A stretch of 64,000 nucleotides of DNA, taken from Saccharomonospora piscinae (lineage in GTDB: Bacteria; Actinomycetota; Actinomycetes; Mycobacteriales; Pseudonocardiaceae). The stretch spans positions 310,001 to 374,000 of the forward strand of contig NZ_VCEK01000002.1 in the NCBI RefSeq assembly GCF_005862235.1. The letters are read 5' to 3'. Below, in pieces: positions 17,245-24,871 of the stretch (position 1 is its first letter; each line of letters starts with the position of its first letter). The notes under the pieces were generated by a model, which saw nothing but the letters and a program-made list of their open reading frames with translations, searched no databases and was not told the origin of the DNA. The position numbers were made by a program, and so were the translations under genes.

Positions 17245-18024
17245 GTGGCAAAGCGCATCGAGGTCAAGGACCTCGACATCTACTACGACAAGTTCCTCGC
17301 CGTGCAGGGCGTGTCGATGACGATCCAGCCACGGTCGGTCACCGCGCTGATCGGGCCCTCCGGCTGCGGCAAGTCGACGTTCCTGCGCACGCTGAACCGC
17401 ATGCACGAGCTGGTACCCAACGCGCGGGTCGAGGGTCAGATCGTCATGGACGACCAGGACCTCTACGCGCCGAACGTCGACCCCGTGCGGGTCCGCACGC
17501 AGATCGGCATGGTCTTCCAGCGGCCCAACCCGTTCCCCACGATGTCGATCTACGACAACGTGGCGGCCGGGCTCAAGCTCAACAGTGCCAAGATGAAGCG
17601 CTCGGAGATGGACGACCTCGTCGAGCACTCGCTGCGGTCGGCGAACCTCTGGAACGAGGTCAAGGACCGGCTGAACAAGCCGGGGTCCGGCCTCTCCGGC
17701 GGGCAGCAGCAGCGCCTCTGCATCGCGCGGGCGATCGCGGTGCAGCCCGACGTGTTGCTGATGGACGAGCCGTGCTCGGCGCTCGACCCGATCTCCACGC
17801 AGGCCATCGAGGACCTGATGCTGGACCTCAAGGCCAACTACACGATCGTGATCGTCACGCACAACATGCAGCAGGCCGCCCGGGTGAGCGACGAGACCGG
17901 GTTCTTCAACCTCAAGGGCGTGGGCGAGCCCGGCGAGCTGGTGGAGATCGACGAGACCACGAAGATCTTCTCGACGCCGCAGAACAAGGCCACCGAAGAC
18001 TACATCTCGGGCCGCTTCGGCTGA
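17245..18024 (+). CDS. pstB: phosphate ABC transporter ATP-binding protein PstB
   Basis: Cytosolic ATPase that powers the Pst importer. Walker [10 protein letters not shown] (residues about 34-42), Q-loop VFQRPNPFP, signature [14 protein letters not shown], Walker [14 protein letters not shown] and switch VTHN are all intact. 259 aa is the normal length. GTG start, 22 bases after pstA. A repeat-derived hairpin shared with the convergent mshD gene follows. Confidence 0.96.
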   Translation: MAKRIEVKDLDIYYDKFLAVQGVSMTIQPRSVTALIGPSGCGKSTFLRTLNRMHELVPNARVEGQIVMDDQDLYAPNVDPVRVRTQIGMVFQRPNPFPTMSIYDNVAAGLKLNSAKMKRSEMDDLVEHSLRSANLWNEVKDRLNKPGSGLSGGQQQRLCIARAIAVQPDVLLMDEPCSALDPISTQAIEDLMLDLKANYTIVIVTHNMQQAARVSDETGFFNLKGVGEPGELVEIDETTKIFSTPQNKATEDYISGRFG

Positions 18025-18030
18025 GCGCGC

Positions 18031-18106
18031 GGCGTAGGTGCCGTGAAGGCCACCTTCACTGCGTCTCGTGCAGCGAGGGTGGCCTTCGCGGCACCCCACC
18101 TACGCC
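18031..18106. repeat. dispersed palindromic repeat, copy 1 (also bidirectional terminator)
   Basis: Left unit CCGTGAAGGCCACC with TTCACTGC (18041-18062), loop GTCTCGT, inverted right unit 18070-18091. The stem is extended outward by GGCGTAGGTG (18031-18040) pairing with CACCTACGCC (18097-18106), which includes the mshD stop codon. It lies between the convergent pstB and mshD genes. Confidence 0.8.
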
Positions 18107-19038
18107 GCGTACTGCACGTCGGTCTCGACGACCTCGAAGCCCAGCTTGCGGTAGACGGCGACGGCGGGGGCGTTGTCGCCCTCGACGTAGAGCACGACCT
18201 GGCGAAGGCCCCGGTCGCGGAGGTAGCGCAGGCCGGCGAGGGTCAGCGCCCTGCCGAGCCCTCCACCCTGCGCGTCGGGGTCCACGCCGACGACGTAGAC
18301 CTCACCCACCGGCAGCCCGTCGAACCGGTGCGGGTTCGGTGGATGCACCTTGGTCCAGTGAAAGCCGATCACCGTGCCGTCGGCGTTCTCGGCGAGGAAG
18401 AACCCCTCGGGGTCGAACCAGCGCTCGCGCTCGGCGGCCTCCAGGGCGCCCACGTCGAACGCACCCTGCTCGGGGTGCCAGTCGAAGGCCCGCGCATTGA
18501 CGTCGATCATCGCCTGCTCGTCGGCTCCCGGCACGAAGGTGCGCAGCCGGACCCCCTCGGGCAGGCGCGACTCCCCCCAGTCCCGCCCTGCCGTGGACAC
18601 TCCCATGACCAGCAGTTCCCGCGCCCGCGTGAGGCCGAACCGCTCGGCCAGGCGAGCCGCGCCGGGGTGGTCGCCGTGGGCCCAGACGCGGACGTCCGGT
18701 CGCGCCTGCCGCAGCACCTCCCCGAGCACCGCCGCCCCGTGGCCCTGGCGCCGATTCGCCGGATGCACCACCAGCTCCGCGACCTGACGCCCGAAGGCGT
18801 CGCCGTGGATGTCGAGATGCGCGTACGCGACGAGCGCGCCCGTCGGACCGTCGGAGCAGAGCAGGTGACGCGGGCCGGAGAACTCGCCCGGCAACGCGGA
18901 TTCCGCCGAGCCCGCCGTGTCCCCCGCGTCTTCGGCCACCTCGGGACGGCCGTCCGTGTCGCGGGCCGCGAGCAACAGGTTCCTCACCTCGTCGGCGCGG
19001 CCACCGTCCAGTTCATCGACCCACACGAAGTCACGCAT
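18100..19038 (-). CDS. mshD: mycothiol synthase
   Basis: Acetyl-CoA:Cys-GlcN-Ins acetyltransferase, the last step of mycothiol synthesis, cytosolic. Two GNAT domains are present. The first is about residues 5-140, with LVVHPANRRQGHGAAVL. The second is about 150-300, with VYVVGVDPDAQGGGLGRAL for acetyl-CoA binding. 312 aa is typical. The gene follows glnR on the same strand, but TAGGGT at 19045-19050 lies 6 bases before ATG 19038, suggesting its own leaderless promoter. Confidence 0.93.
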   Translation of the reverse strand: MRDFVWVDELDGGRADEVRNLLLAARDTDGRPEVAEDAGDTAGSAESALPGEFSGPRHLLCSDGPTGALVAYAHLDIHGDAFGRQVAELVVHPANRRQGHGAAVLGEVLRQARPDVRVWAHGDHPGAARLAERFGLTRARELLVMGVSTAGRDWGESRLPEGVRLRTFVPGADEQAMIDVNARAFDWHPEQGAFDVGALEAAERERWFDPEGFFLAENADGTVIGFHWTKVHPPNPHRFDGLPVGEVYVVGVDPDAQGGGLGRALTLAGLRYLRDRGLRQVVLYVEGDNAPAVAVYRKLGFEVVETDVQYAA

Positions 19039-19044
19039 GAGCCA

Positions 19045-19050
19045 ACCCTA
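19045..19050 (-). promoter_or_regulatory. -10 box for leaderless mshD
   Basis: TAGGGT, 6-base gap, then ATG 19038. Confidence 0.5.
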
Positions 19051-19078
19051 GCCGGGATGGGGGGCCCGGCCGGACCGA

Positions 19079-19816
19079 TCAGCGGCGTGAGATCGCCGCG
19101 GACTCGCTGGCCGGTACCCCCGGTGTGACGGCCTTCGCCTTCCCGGGACGCTCGAACTTGTAGCCCACGTTGCGCACGGTGCCGATCATCTGCTCGTGCT
19201 CGGGCCCCAGCTTCGCCCGCAGGCGCCGCACGTGGACGTCCACGGTGCGCGTACCGCCGAAGAAGTCGTAACCCCACACCTCCTGGAGCAGCTGCGCCCG
19301 GGTGAAGACCCGCCCCGCGTGCTGAGCGAGGTACTTGAGCAGCTCGAACTCCTTGTAGGTCAACTCCAGCGTGCGCTTGCGCAGCCGGGCTGTGTAAGTG
19401 GCCTCGTCGATCACCAGGTCGCCGACGCGCAGCTCCGCGTCCGCGGCCGCCGAGGCACCCTCCCGGGTGGTGGCCAGCCTCAATCGGGCGTCAACCTCCG
19501 CCGGACCCGCCGAGGGGAGCACAATGTCGTCGGTGCGCCATTCGGAACTGAGCGCCACCAGCCCGCCCTCGCCGACCACCGCGATCACCGGGACGGACGC
19601 CTCGGCCTCGCCGGCGCCCTTGAGCAGGCGGCACAGGCTCTTGGCCGACGCCAGGTCGCTGCGCGCGTCGAGGACGATGACGTCCCGATGTCCGGCGTCG
19701 AGGAGGGCGGTGACCTCCGGCGCGCGCACCCGTACCGTATGCGGGAGCAGGTCGAGCGCGGGCAGGACGGAGGTGGCGTGCGGTTCCGTTGTCAGTACCA
19801 ACAACTCCAGGCTCAT
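19079..19816 (-). CDS. glnR: OmpR-type response regulator GlnR (global nitrogen regulator)
   Basis: The N-terminal receiver-like domain (residues 1-115) keeps [10 protein letters not shown] but lacks the normal acidic pocket, as in atypical GlnR receivers that are not phosphorylated. The C-terminal winged helix (residues about 130-225) contains [20 protein letters not shown] and the recognition stretch [18 protein letters not shown]. GlnR activates or represses nitrogen assimilation genes (glnA, amtB, nir). Position next to mshD and pst agrees with glnR loci in Streptomyces and mycobacteria. ATG 19816 is preceded by GAGGTGG. Confidence 0.88.
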   Translation of the reverse strand: MSLELLVLTTEPHATSVLPALDLLPHTVRVRAPEVTALLDAGHRDVIVLDARSDLASAKSLCRLLKGAGEAEASVPVIAVVGEGGLVALSSEWRTDDIVLPSAGPAEVDARLRLATTREGASAAADAELRVGDLVIDEATYTARLRKRTLELTYKEFELLKYLAQHAGRVFTRAQLLQEVWGYDFFGGTRTVDVHVRRLRAKLGPEHEQMIGTVRNVGYKFERPGKAKAVTPGVPASESAAISRR

Positions 19817-19968
19817 CGCCACCACCTCGTCCGAGACGTGTCTCTTCGACCACCGAAACGGCGTTCCGGTTCAATCGAGAATAGCCCCGGCTCCCGCTGC
19901 CGCAGCAGTTCTGGAACCGGCGTCACACCATTTCGGGCTCGGCGCAACATGGCTTTAACAGAACGGAT

Positions 19969-20844
19969 GTGATTGTGAACACCGCGGTAACCGGAACGGC
20001 GCAGGCGGGCGGGACGAAGAGCCGGCGCCGCGGCAAGCGCATCGTGATCGTGCTGGTCGTGCTCGTCGGACTGCTGGTGGGCGCCGACTTCGCGGCGGCG
20101 ACCTACGCCGAACACACGGTGTCACAGAAGGCGCGGGAGCAACTCGGCCTCAGCCAGGATCCGGCCGTCACCATTCACGGGTTCCCGTTCACCACCCAGG
20201 CCCTCGCGGGCGAGTACGGCCATATCGCGCTGTCCGCCGACGGCGTCGCTGTGCAGCAGCTCCGCGACCTCTCCGTACGGGCGGACCTGCACGACGTCGA
20301 CGCCCCGCTGTCGGATCTGACCTCGGGCAACGTCTCCGACATCGCCATCGGCAGACTCACCGGCGAGATCACACTGAAGGCCAGCGACATCGCCGGGGTC
20401 GCACCGCTGACGAACATCGACGACCTCAGCATCGAACCGTCGTCCAAGGCGTACGTGCTGCACGGCGAGGGCGTCGACGACGAGCGGGCCGCCCAGATCG
20501 ACGACGACGGCGACGACTCCAGCGAGGGCGTGCGCCTGTCGGGCAAGGTCGACGTCGCCGGGGAGCGCATCGAGATCTTCGCTTTCGCCATGATCGAACT
20601 CGAGGGCACGACGATCCGCATCACGCCGCACCGCCTGCAGTTCGGCAACGACCAGGAGACGACCGTGGTGCCCGACGAGGTCCAGCAGGCTCTGCTGCCC
20701 AACTTCGAGGCCGACATCAACGCGGGCGAGATGCCGTTCACCGTCACCCCCACCGCGATCCGCGTCGAGTCGGGTTCGCTCACGTTGCACGGCGAGGCCC
20801 GTGACGTGACCTTCGCCGGTGTCGCGGGTGCCTTCGGCGGCTGA
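19969..20844 (+). CDS. LmeA-like (DUF2993) phospholipid-binding protein
   Basis: An Arg/Lys-rich start and one N-terminal membrane segment (IVIVLVVLVGLLVGADFAAA) are followed by a DUF2993 domain beginning KAREQLGLSQDPAVTIHGFP. Mycobacterial LmeA binds phospholipids in the periplasm and supports mannan elongation; the same role here is inference. Starts at GTG 19969 or 19975. It is divergent from glnR and lies 9 bases before the thioredoxin gene, so the two are likely one operon. Confidence 0.8.
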   Translation: MIVNTAVTGTAQAGGTKSRRRGKRIVIVLVVLVGLLVGADFAAATYAEHTVSQKAREQLGLSQDPAVTIHGFPFTTQALAGEYGHIALSADGVAVQQLRDLSVRADLHDVDAPLSDLTSGNVSDIAIGRLTGEITLKASDIAGVAPLTNIDDLSIEPSSKAYVLHGEGVDDERAAQIDDDGDDSSEGVRLSGKVDVAGERIEIFAFAMIELEGTTIRITPHRLQFGNDQETTVVPDEVQQALLPNFEADINAGEMPFTVTPTAIRVESGSLTLHGEARDVTFAGVAGAFGG

Positions 20845-20853
20845 GGCGCGGCG

Positions 20854-21282
20854 ATGGCCGGAGTCTGGGTGCTGGGGGGCACGCTCGTGCTGGGCGTGCT
20901 CGCTGGAATCGTGCTCACCACTCGGGACGGGAGGATTCGCCGCGGTATGAACCAGCCCCAGGGCACCGCTCCACCGGAGTCCGTGGCGGACGCGCTGGTG
21001 CCCGGAACGGTCACGCTCGTGCAGCTGTCCACCACGTTCTGCGCGCCCTGCCGGCAGGCCAGGGCCGTGCTCGCGAGGGTCGCCGAGACCACCGACGGTC
21101 TCGCGCACGTCGAGATCGACGTCGCCGAGCGGCCCGAGGTCGCGGAGGCACTGCGCGTGCTGCGTACCCCCACCACGATCGTGTACGACGCCGGCGGTGC
21201 CGAGTTGCTGCGCATCGGCGGTGTGCCGAAGACCGCCGCCCTCCGGGACGCGCTGGCCCCCCACGCCCGTCCCACAGAATGA
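20854..21282 (+). CDS. membrane-anchored thioredoxin-fold protein
   Basis: An N-terminal transmembrane helix (residues 3-22) and a thioredoxin fold with active site FCAPCRQA and the cis-Pro loop LRTPTTIVYD. The redox-active CxxC suggests thiol-disulfide exchange. Since only the N-terminus is membrane-bound, the side of the membrane is unclear. Synteny with the mycobacterial thiX position supports orthology. It precedes the cysteine leader peptide and sulfur operon. Confidence 0.85.
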   Translation: MAGVWVLGGTLVLGVLAGIVLTTRDGRIRRGMNQPQGTAPPESVADALVPGTVTLVQLSTTFCAPCRQARAVLARVAETTDGLAHVEIDVAERPEVAEALRVLRTPTTIVYDAGGAELLRIGGVPKTAALRDALAPHARPTE

Positions 21283-21311
21283 ACTTCGTTCCCGCTGGGA
21301 GATCGACTGAG

Positions 21312-21317
21312 TACGCT
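21312..21317 (+). promoter_or_regulatory. -10 box for leaderless cysteine leader peptide
   Basis: TACGCT, 6-base gap, then GTG 21324. Confidence 0.6.
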
Positions 21318-21323
21318 GGGCGT

Positions 21324-21419
21324 GTGGACCGGCTACCGACTCACCTGCTGACACGGCGTCGCGCGATCGACCTGTGCCGGGTGCGGAGCAGCCTGTGTCC
21401 GTCGAGCGTCCCGAGGTGA
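21324..21419 (+). CDS. cysteine-responsive leader peptide (31 aa)
   Basis: A small frame from GTG to TGA encodes MDRLPTHLL then TRRRAIDLCRVRSSLCP. The RRRAIDLCRV...CP pattern is that of the actinobacterial leader peptides found before sulfur-assimilation genes. Cysteines at residues 18 and 25 could stall ribosomes when cysteine is scarce. A -10 box sits 6 bases upstream, so the mRNA would start at the GTG. The stop lies 28 bases before the DUF4395 gene, which has GGAGGTGAC before its ATG. Inferred role: coupling cysteine supply to expression of the downstream three-gene operon. Confidence 0.7.
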   Translation: MDRLPTHLLTRRRAIDLCRVRSSLCPSSVPR

Positions 21420-21447
21420 TTCCGGAGTTCGACCACTCGGAGGTGAC

Positions 21448-21882
21448 ATGCCCGCAGGAGCACCGGTGGACCCCCGTGGCCCGCGGTTCGCGGCCGTGAT
21501 CACCACCGTCGTCCTCGCGGTCGTGCTGCTCACCGGCTGGTGGCCGCTGCTCGCCGCACAGACCGCCGTGTTCGCGCTCGGAGCCTTCGCGGGCCTGCGG
21601 GTGGCGCCCTACGCCGTGCTCTACCGGGTGCTGCTCGCCCCGAGGCTGCCGGCGACGACCGAGCGGGAGGACGCCGCGCCGCTGCGCTTCGCCCAGGCCG
21701 TCGGGTTCGCGTTCGGTCTGGTCGGCACCGTGGGCTATGCCCTCGGTGTTCCCGTGCTCGGCCTCGCCGCGACGGCGTTCGCCCTGTTCGCCGCGTTCCT
21801 CAACGCGGCGTTCGACTTCTGTCTGGGTTGCGAGGTGTATCCGCTGCTCCGGCGGGTCACACCACGAACCGGACGCGCGTGA
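21448..21882 (+). CDS. DUF4395 membrane protein
   Basis: Small membrane protein with about four hydrophobic helices and a conserved CLGCEVY motif near the C-terminus (FDFCLGCEVYPLLRR). The CxxC-like cysteines fit a link to sulfur or thiol chemistry. The strong GGAGGTGAC lies before ATG 21448. First gene of the sulfur operon behind the leader peptide. Exact function unknown; sulfur-compound transport or thiol transfer is a guess from context. Confidence 0.8.
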   Translation: MPAGAPVDPRGPRFAAVITTVVLAVVLLTGWWPLLAAQTAVFALGAFAGLRVAPYAVLYRVLLAPRLPATTEREDAAPLRFAQAVGFAFGLVGTVGYALGVPVLGLAATAFALFAAFLNAAFDFCLGCEVYPLLRRVTPRTGRA

Positions 21883-21940
21883 CGCGCGGCCGGCAACCCG
21901 GGCCGTCCCAGTTTCCGACACGAAGAAAGTGAGTGCCGCC

Positions 21941-22777
21941 ATGAGCCGTGACGACGTGCTGGTCACCACCGACTGGGCCGAGGAGAACCTCGACACCCAG
22001 GGTGTGGTTTTCGCCGAGGTCGACGAGGACACCACCGCCTACGACGGCGGCCACATCCCCGGCGCCGTCAAGATCGACTGGAAGAACGAGCTGCAGGACC
22101 CGGTCCGCCGCGACTTCGTCGACAGGGCGGGGTTCGAGAAACTGATGTCCGAGAAGGGCATCGGCAACGACGACCTGGTGGTCCTCTACGGCGGAAACAA
22201 CAACTGGTTCGCGGCCTACGCGTACTGGTACTTCAAGCTGTACGGCCACGACAAGGTGAAGCTGCTCGACGGCGGGCGCAAGAAGTGGGAGCTCGACGGC
22301 CGCGCCCTTTCCACCGACCAGGTGACGCGGGAGCGCACGGACTACTCGGCGCGCGAGCAGGACCACTCCCTGCGCGCGTTCCGCGACGAGGTCGTCGACG
22401 CGATCAACACGAAGAACCTGGTGGACGTGCGCTCGCCCGACGAGTTCTCCGGCAAGCTGCTGGCCCCGGCGCACCTGCCCCAGGAGACGGCCCAGCGCGG
22501 CGGTCACATCCCCAGCGCGATCAACGTGCCGTGGTCGAAGGCGGCCAACGAGGACGGCACGTTCAAGTCGGCCGAGGAGCTGGAGCGGCTGTACCAGGAG
22601 GCGGGGCTCGACACCTCCAAGTCGACCATCGCCTACTGCCGGATCGGCGAGCGCTCCAGCCACACCTGGTTCGCGCTGCACGAACTGATCGGGCTGTCGG
22701 ACGTGAAGAACTACGACGGATCGTGGACGGAGTACGGCTCGCTGGTGGGCGTGCCGGTCGAGACGGGAGCGCAGTGA
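21941..22777 (+). CDS. thiosulfate sulfurtransferase (CysA2/SseA-type rhodanese)
   Basis: Two rhodanese domains. The N-terminal inactive one has GHIPGAVKIDW and YGGNNNWFAAYAYW. The C-terminal catalytic one has LVDVRSPDEFSGK and active-site Cys near residue 233 in YCRIGERSSHTWF. It transfers sulfane sulfur, for example from thiosulfate or 3-mercaptopyruvate to thiophilic acceptors. ATG 21941 is chosen as the family start; an in-frame GTG lies at 21929. Its stop overlaps the DUF1416 start (TGATG). Confidence 0.92.
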   Translation: MSRDDVLVTTDWAEENLDTQGVVFAEVDEDTTAYDGGHIPGAVKIDWKNELQDPVRRDFVDRAGFEKLMSEKGIGNDDLVVLYGGNNNWFAAYAYWYFKLYGHDKVKLLDGGRKKWELDGRALSTDQVTRERTDYSAREQDHSLRAFRDEVVDAINTKNLVDVRSPDEFSGKLLAPAHLPQETAQRGGHIPSAINVPWSKAANEDGTFKSAEELERLYQEAGLDTSKSTIAYCRIGERSSHTWFALHELIGLSDVKNYDGSWTEYGSLVGVPVETGAQ

Positions 22778-23082
22778 TGACGGACGGATGTGGCGCACCG
22801 GCGCAGACGGCGACGGCCGCCGACGAGGACACCGGCGGCCAGGTCGTGGTGGCGGGCACGGTCACCGGCGCGGACGGCCCGCTCGGCGGCGCGTTCGTGC
22901 GGCTGCTCGACGAGTCGGGCGAGTTCACCGGCGAGGTGCAGGCGTCGCCGCAGGGCGACTTCCGCTTCTACGCGGCACCCGGCGCATGGACGGTGCGGGC
23001 GCTGCACCGGTCGGGCAACGGTGAGGCCGGAGTGCGGGCTCAGGGCCCCGGAGTCCACCGGGTCGAGGTCGCGGTCGGCTGA
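22777..23082 (+). CDS. DUF1416 protein (SseC-like)
   Basis: A 101-aa cytosolic protein with an N-terminal MTDGCGAP cysteine motif and a transthyretin/CarboxypepD-like beta-sandwich (VTGADGPLGGAFVRLLD, then SPQGDFRFYAAPGAWTVR). It is always paired with CysA-type rhodanese in actinobacteria, hence the name SseC, and probably receives or supports sulfur transfer. It is translationally coupled to the rhodanese. A dispersed repeat hairpin follows. Confidence 0.85.
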   Translation: MTDGCGAPAQTATAADEDTGGQVVVAGTVTGADGPLGGAFVRLLDESGEFTGEVQASPQGDFRFYAAPGAWTVRALHRSGNGEAGVRAQGPGVHRVEVAVG

Positions 23083-23088
23083 CGGCGT

Positions 23089-23143
23089 TGCCGCGAAGGC
23101 CACCCTCGCTGCGTCTGATGCAGTGAAGGTGGCCTTCGCGGCA
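23089..23143. repeat. dispersed palindromic repeat, copy 2
   Basis: Left unit 23091-23112 and inverted right unit 23120-23141 around loop GTCTGAT; the outer 16 bases pair perfectly. It lies 7 bases after the DUF1416 stop and can act as its terminator. Confidence 0.75.
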
Positions 23144-23199
23144 CACCTGTGTGGGCCGGCTCTCACGCACCGGGGGCGGTCGGCGTGGCGGCCGAGCGT

Positions 23200-23205
23200 T
23201 ATCCT
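23200..23205 (+). promoter_or_regulatory. -10 box for leaderless 31-aa membrane peptide
   Basis: TATCCT, 6-base gap, then GTG 23212. Confidence 0.55.
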
Positions 23206-23211
23206 TCGGCC

Positions 23212-23307
23212 GTGGAGTTTTTCTTTACAGCGTTGATGATCTTGGTCGTGGTCGCGTCCCTGTGGTTCGGCGTCTACGTCCTCTACCGCCTGTACACCGA
23301 CAACTAG
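23212..23307 (+). CDS. 31-residue single-span membrane peptide
   Basis: The frame from GTG to TAG encodes MEFFFTALMILVVVASLWF then GVYVLYRLYTDN. It is one hydrophobic helix with a short positively charged and polar tail, so probably a membrane microprotein with its C-terminus inside. A perfectly spaced -10 box and the small gap (21 bases) to the nitrobindin gene support expression. No known family; related short membrane peptides are often missed in annotation. Confidence 0.55.
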   Translation: MEFFFTALMILVVVASLWFGVYVLYRLYTDN

Positions 23308-23328
23308 AGCGGCGAGTCACGACACGAG

Positions 23329-23940
23329 ATGACCAGCGGCGACGACGCGATCCGGGCTGCCGCCGAGCGGGCCGAGAACACAGCGCACCGAAACCTTCCG
23401 CAGTTCGACGATCTGCCGATTCCCAGCGACACGGCCAATCTGCGCGAGGGCCCGAGCCTCGACGACGCCTGCCTCGCGCTGCTGCCGCTCGTGGGCGTCT
23501 GGCGCGGTGAGGGCGAGGTCAGCTACCCCACGCTCGATCGCACCTACCGGTTCGCGCAGCAACTCACGATCTCCCACGACGGCAGGCCGTTCCTCCACCA
23601 CGAGGCGCGGGCGTGGCTGCTCGACGACGACGGCGAGGTGTTGCGCCCCGCCGCGCGGGAGACGGGCTGGTGGCGTCCCCGGCCGGACGACACCATCGAA
23701 CTCCTGCTCACCCACCACACGGGCGTGCTGGAGCTCTACTACGGCAGCCCACGCGGCCAGACCGCCTGGGAGCTGGCCACCGACGCCGTGGTGCGGTCGG
23801 TCAGCGCCAAGGAGGTCACCGCGGCCAAGCGCCTCTACGGCCTCGTCAACGGCGATCTCGGCTACGTCGAGGAGCGGGCCATGATGGGGCAGCCGATGAC
23901 GCCGCACTGCTCGGCGATGCTGCGGCGCGTGGTCGGCTGA
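23329..23940 (+). CDS. nitrobindin-like heme protein (THAP4/FABP-like)
   Basis: A ten-stranded beta-barrel family with the signature GVWRGEGEVSYPT (here starting near residue 51). The late histidine in MTPHCSAMLRRV fits the axial heme ligand of bacterial nitrobindins, which scavenge peroxynitrite or bind NO. Cytosolic. Synteny places it where M. tuberculosis has its nitrobindin (Rv0813c, from memory). Enzymatic role here is inferred. Confidence 0.85.
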   Translation: MTSGDDAIRAAAERAENTAHRNLPQFDDLPIPSDTANLREGPSLDDACLALLPLVGVWRGEGEVSYPTLDRTYRFAQQLTISHDGRPFLHHEARAWLLDDDGEVLRPAARETGWWRPRPDDTIELLLTHHTGVLELYYGSPRGQTAWELATDAVVRSVSAKEVTAAKRLYGLVNGDLGYVEERAMMGQPMTPHCSAMLRRVVG

Positions 23941-23972
23941 CGGTCGGGCTTACCCGCCCCGCCCGCGCCCCC

Positions 23973-24821
23973 TCAGGCGTACTGCGCCTCGTAGGCCTCA
24001 CACAGTTCGGTGTGGATCGCCGTGGAGTCCGCCAGCGCCACGCCGTCGAGGGTGTGGACGCGCGTGACCTTCCGCACGGACGAGGCCAGGAACACGCCGT
24101 CGGCCGTCGCGAGTTCGTCGCCGGGGACGGGCTCCATCTTCACGGTCCAGCCCGCGGCCTCGGCGGCCCGGAAGACGCTGCGCTGGGTGGTGCCCGGCAG
24201 GATGCCGACCGTGGGCGGCGGCGTGTAGAGCGTGCGCCCCTTCGCGACGAGCACCGTGGAGGTCGGCCCCTCCAGCACGGACCCGTCGGTGGCCGTGAAG
24301 ATCACGTCGTCGGCGCCGCGACGGTCCGCCTCGCGCAGCGCGGCCAGGTTCACCGCGTACGACAGGGTCTTGGCGCCTAGCAGCAACCACGGCGCGCGCT
24401 CGGCGACGTCGGGCCCGAACCCGCGGTCGAGCGTGACCACGCCGATGCCTTCGGTCCGGGCTCGCTTGACCTTCTCGTCGATCTCCATGCCCAGCGCGTA
24501 GCCGAACGGCCCGGCGTCGGGGTCGCCCTCCGAGCCCCGCGTGGCGACGAGTTTCACCGCGATCTCCGACGAACCCTCCCAGTTGTCGATCACCTGCTGG
24601 GCCGCCTGCTCCCACAGCTCCAGATCGGGTTCGGGCAGGTCCAGCATCGCGGCGGACTTCGCGAGCCGGTCGAGGTGCGGGCCCAGCTCCCTCGGCTTGC
24701 CGTCCACGACGAGGATCGTCTCGAAGATCCCGTCGCCCCGGAGCACACCGGTGTTGTCCACCCGGACGTAGGGCTGGCTGGGGTCACCGAGAGTGCCGTC
24801 GAGGAAGGCCAGTACGCGCAT
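23973..24821 (-). CDS. class IV PLP aminotransferase, aminodeoxychorismate lyase-like
   Basis: Fold-type IV PLP enzyme. The catalytic Lys is in LLLGAKTLSYAVNL (residue near 158), with the cofactor-binding E and loop in GSVLEGPTSTVLVAK and GILPGTTQRSV. Probably 4-amino-4-deoxychorismate lyase (PabC) for folate; branched-chain or D-amino acid aminotransferase is an alternative with the same fold. The adjacent folate-binding YgfZ-like gene, read divergently, agrees with a one-carbon role. Leaderless start: TACGGT at 24828-24833, 6 bases before ATG 24821. Confidence 0.75.
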   Translation of the reverse strand: MRVLAFLDGTLGDPSQPYVRVDNTGVLRGDGIFETILVVDGKPRELGPHLDRLAKSAAMLDLPEPDLELWEQAAQQVIDNWEGSSEIAVKLVATRGSEGDPDAGPFGYALGMEIDEKVKRARTEGIGVVTLDRGFGPDVAERAPWLLLGAKTLSYAVNLAALREADRRGADDVIFTATDGSVLEGPTSTVLVAKGRTLYTPPPTVGILPGTTQRSVFRAAEAAGWTVKMEPVPGDELATADGVFLASSVRKVTRVHTLDGVALADSTAIHTELCEAYEAQYA

Positions 24822-24827
24822 GGCTAC

Positions 24828-24865
24828 ACCGTACTCACCCGTCCTCGGCGGGTTCAGCCTACGAT
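24828..24865. promoter_or_regulatory. divergent pair of leaderless promoters
   Basis: TACGGT (24828-24833, minus) and TACGAT (24860-24865, plus) each lie 6 bases before the ATG of the aminotransferase and YgfZ-like genes. The two start codons are only 50 bases apart, so the -35 elements must interleave. Confidence 0.6.
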
Positions 24866-24871
24866 CGGGTC

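Noticed and set aside
18041-18091. Short peptides (KATFTA...VAFAA) read through the repeat units
   Set aside because: They come from the palindromic repeat itself and recur at each copy; not genes.
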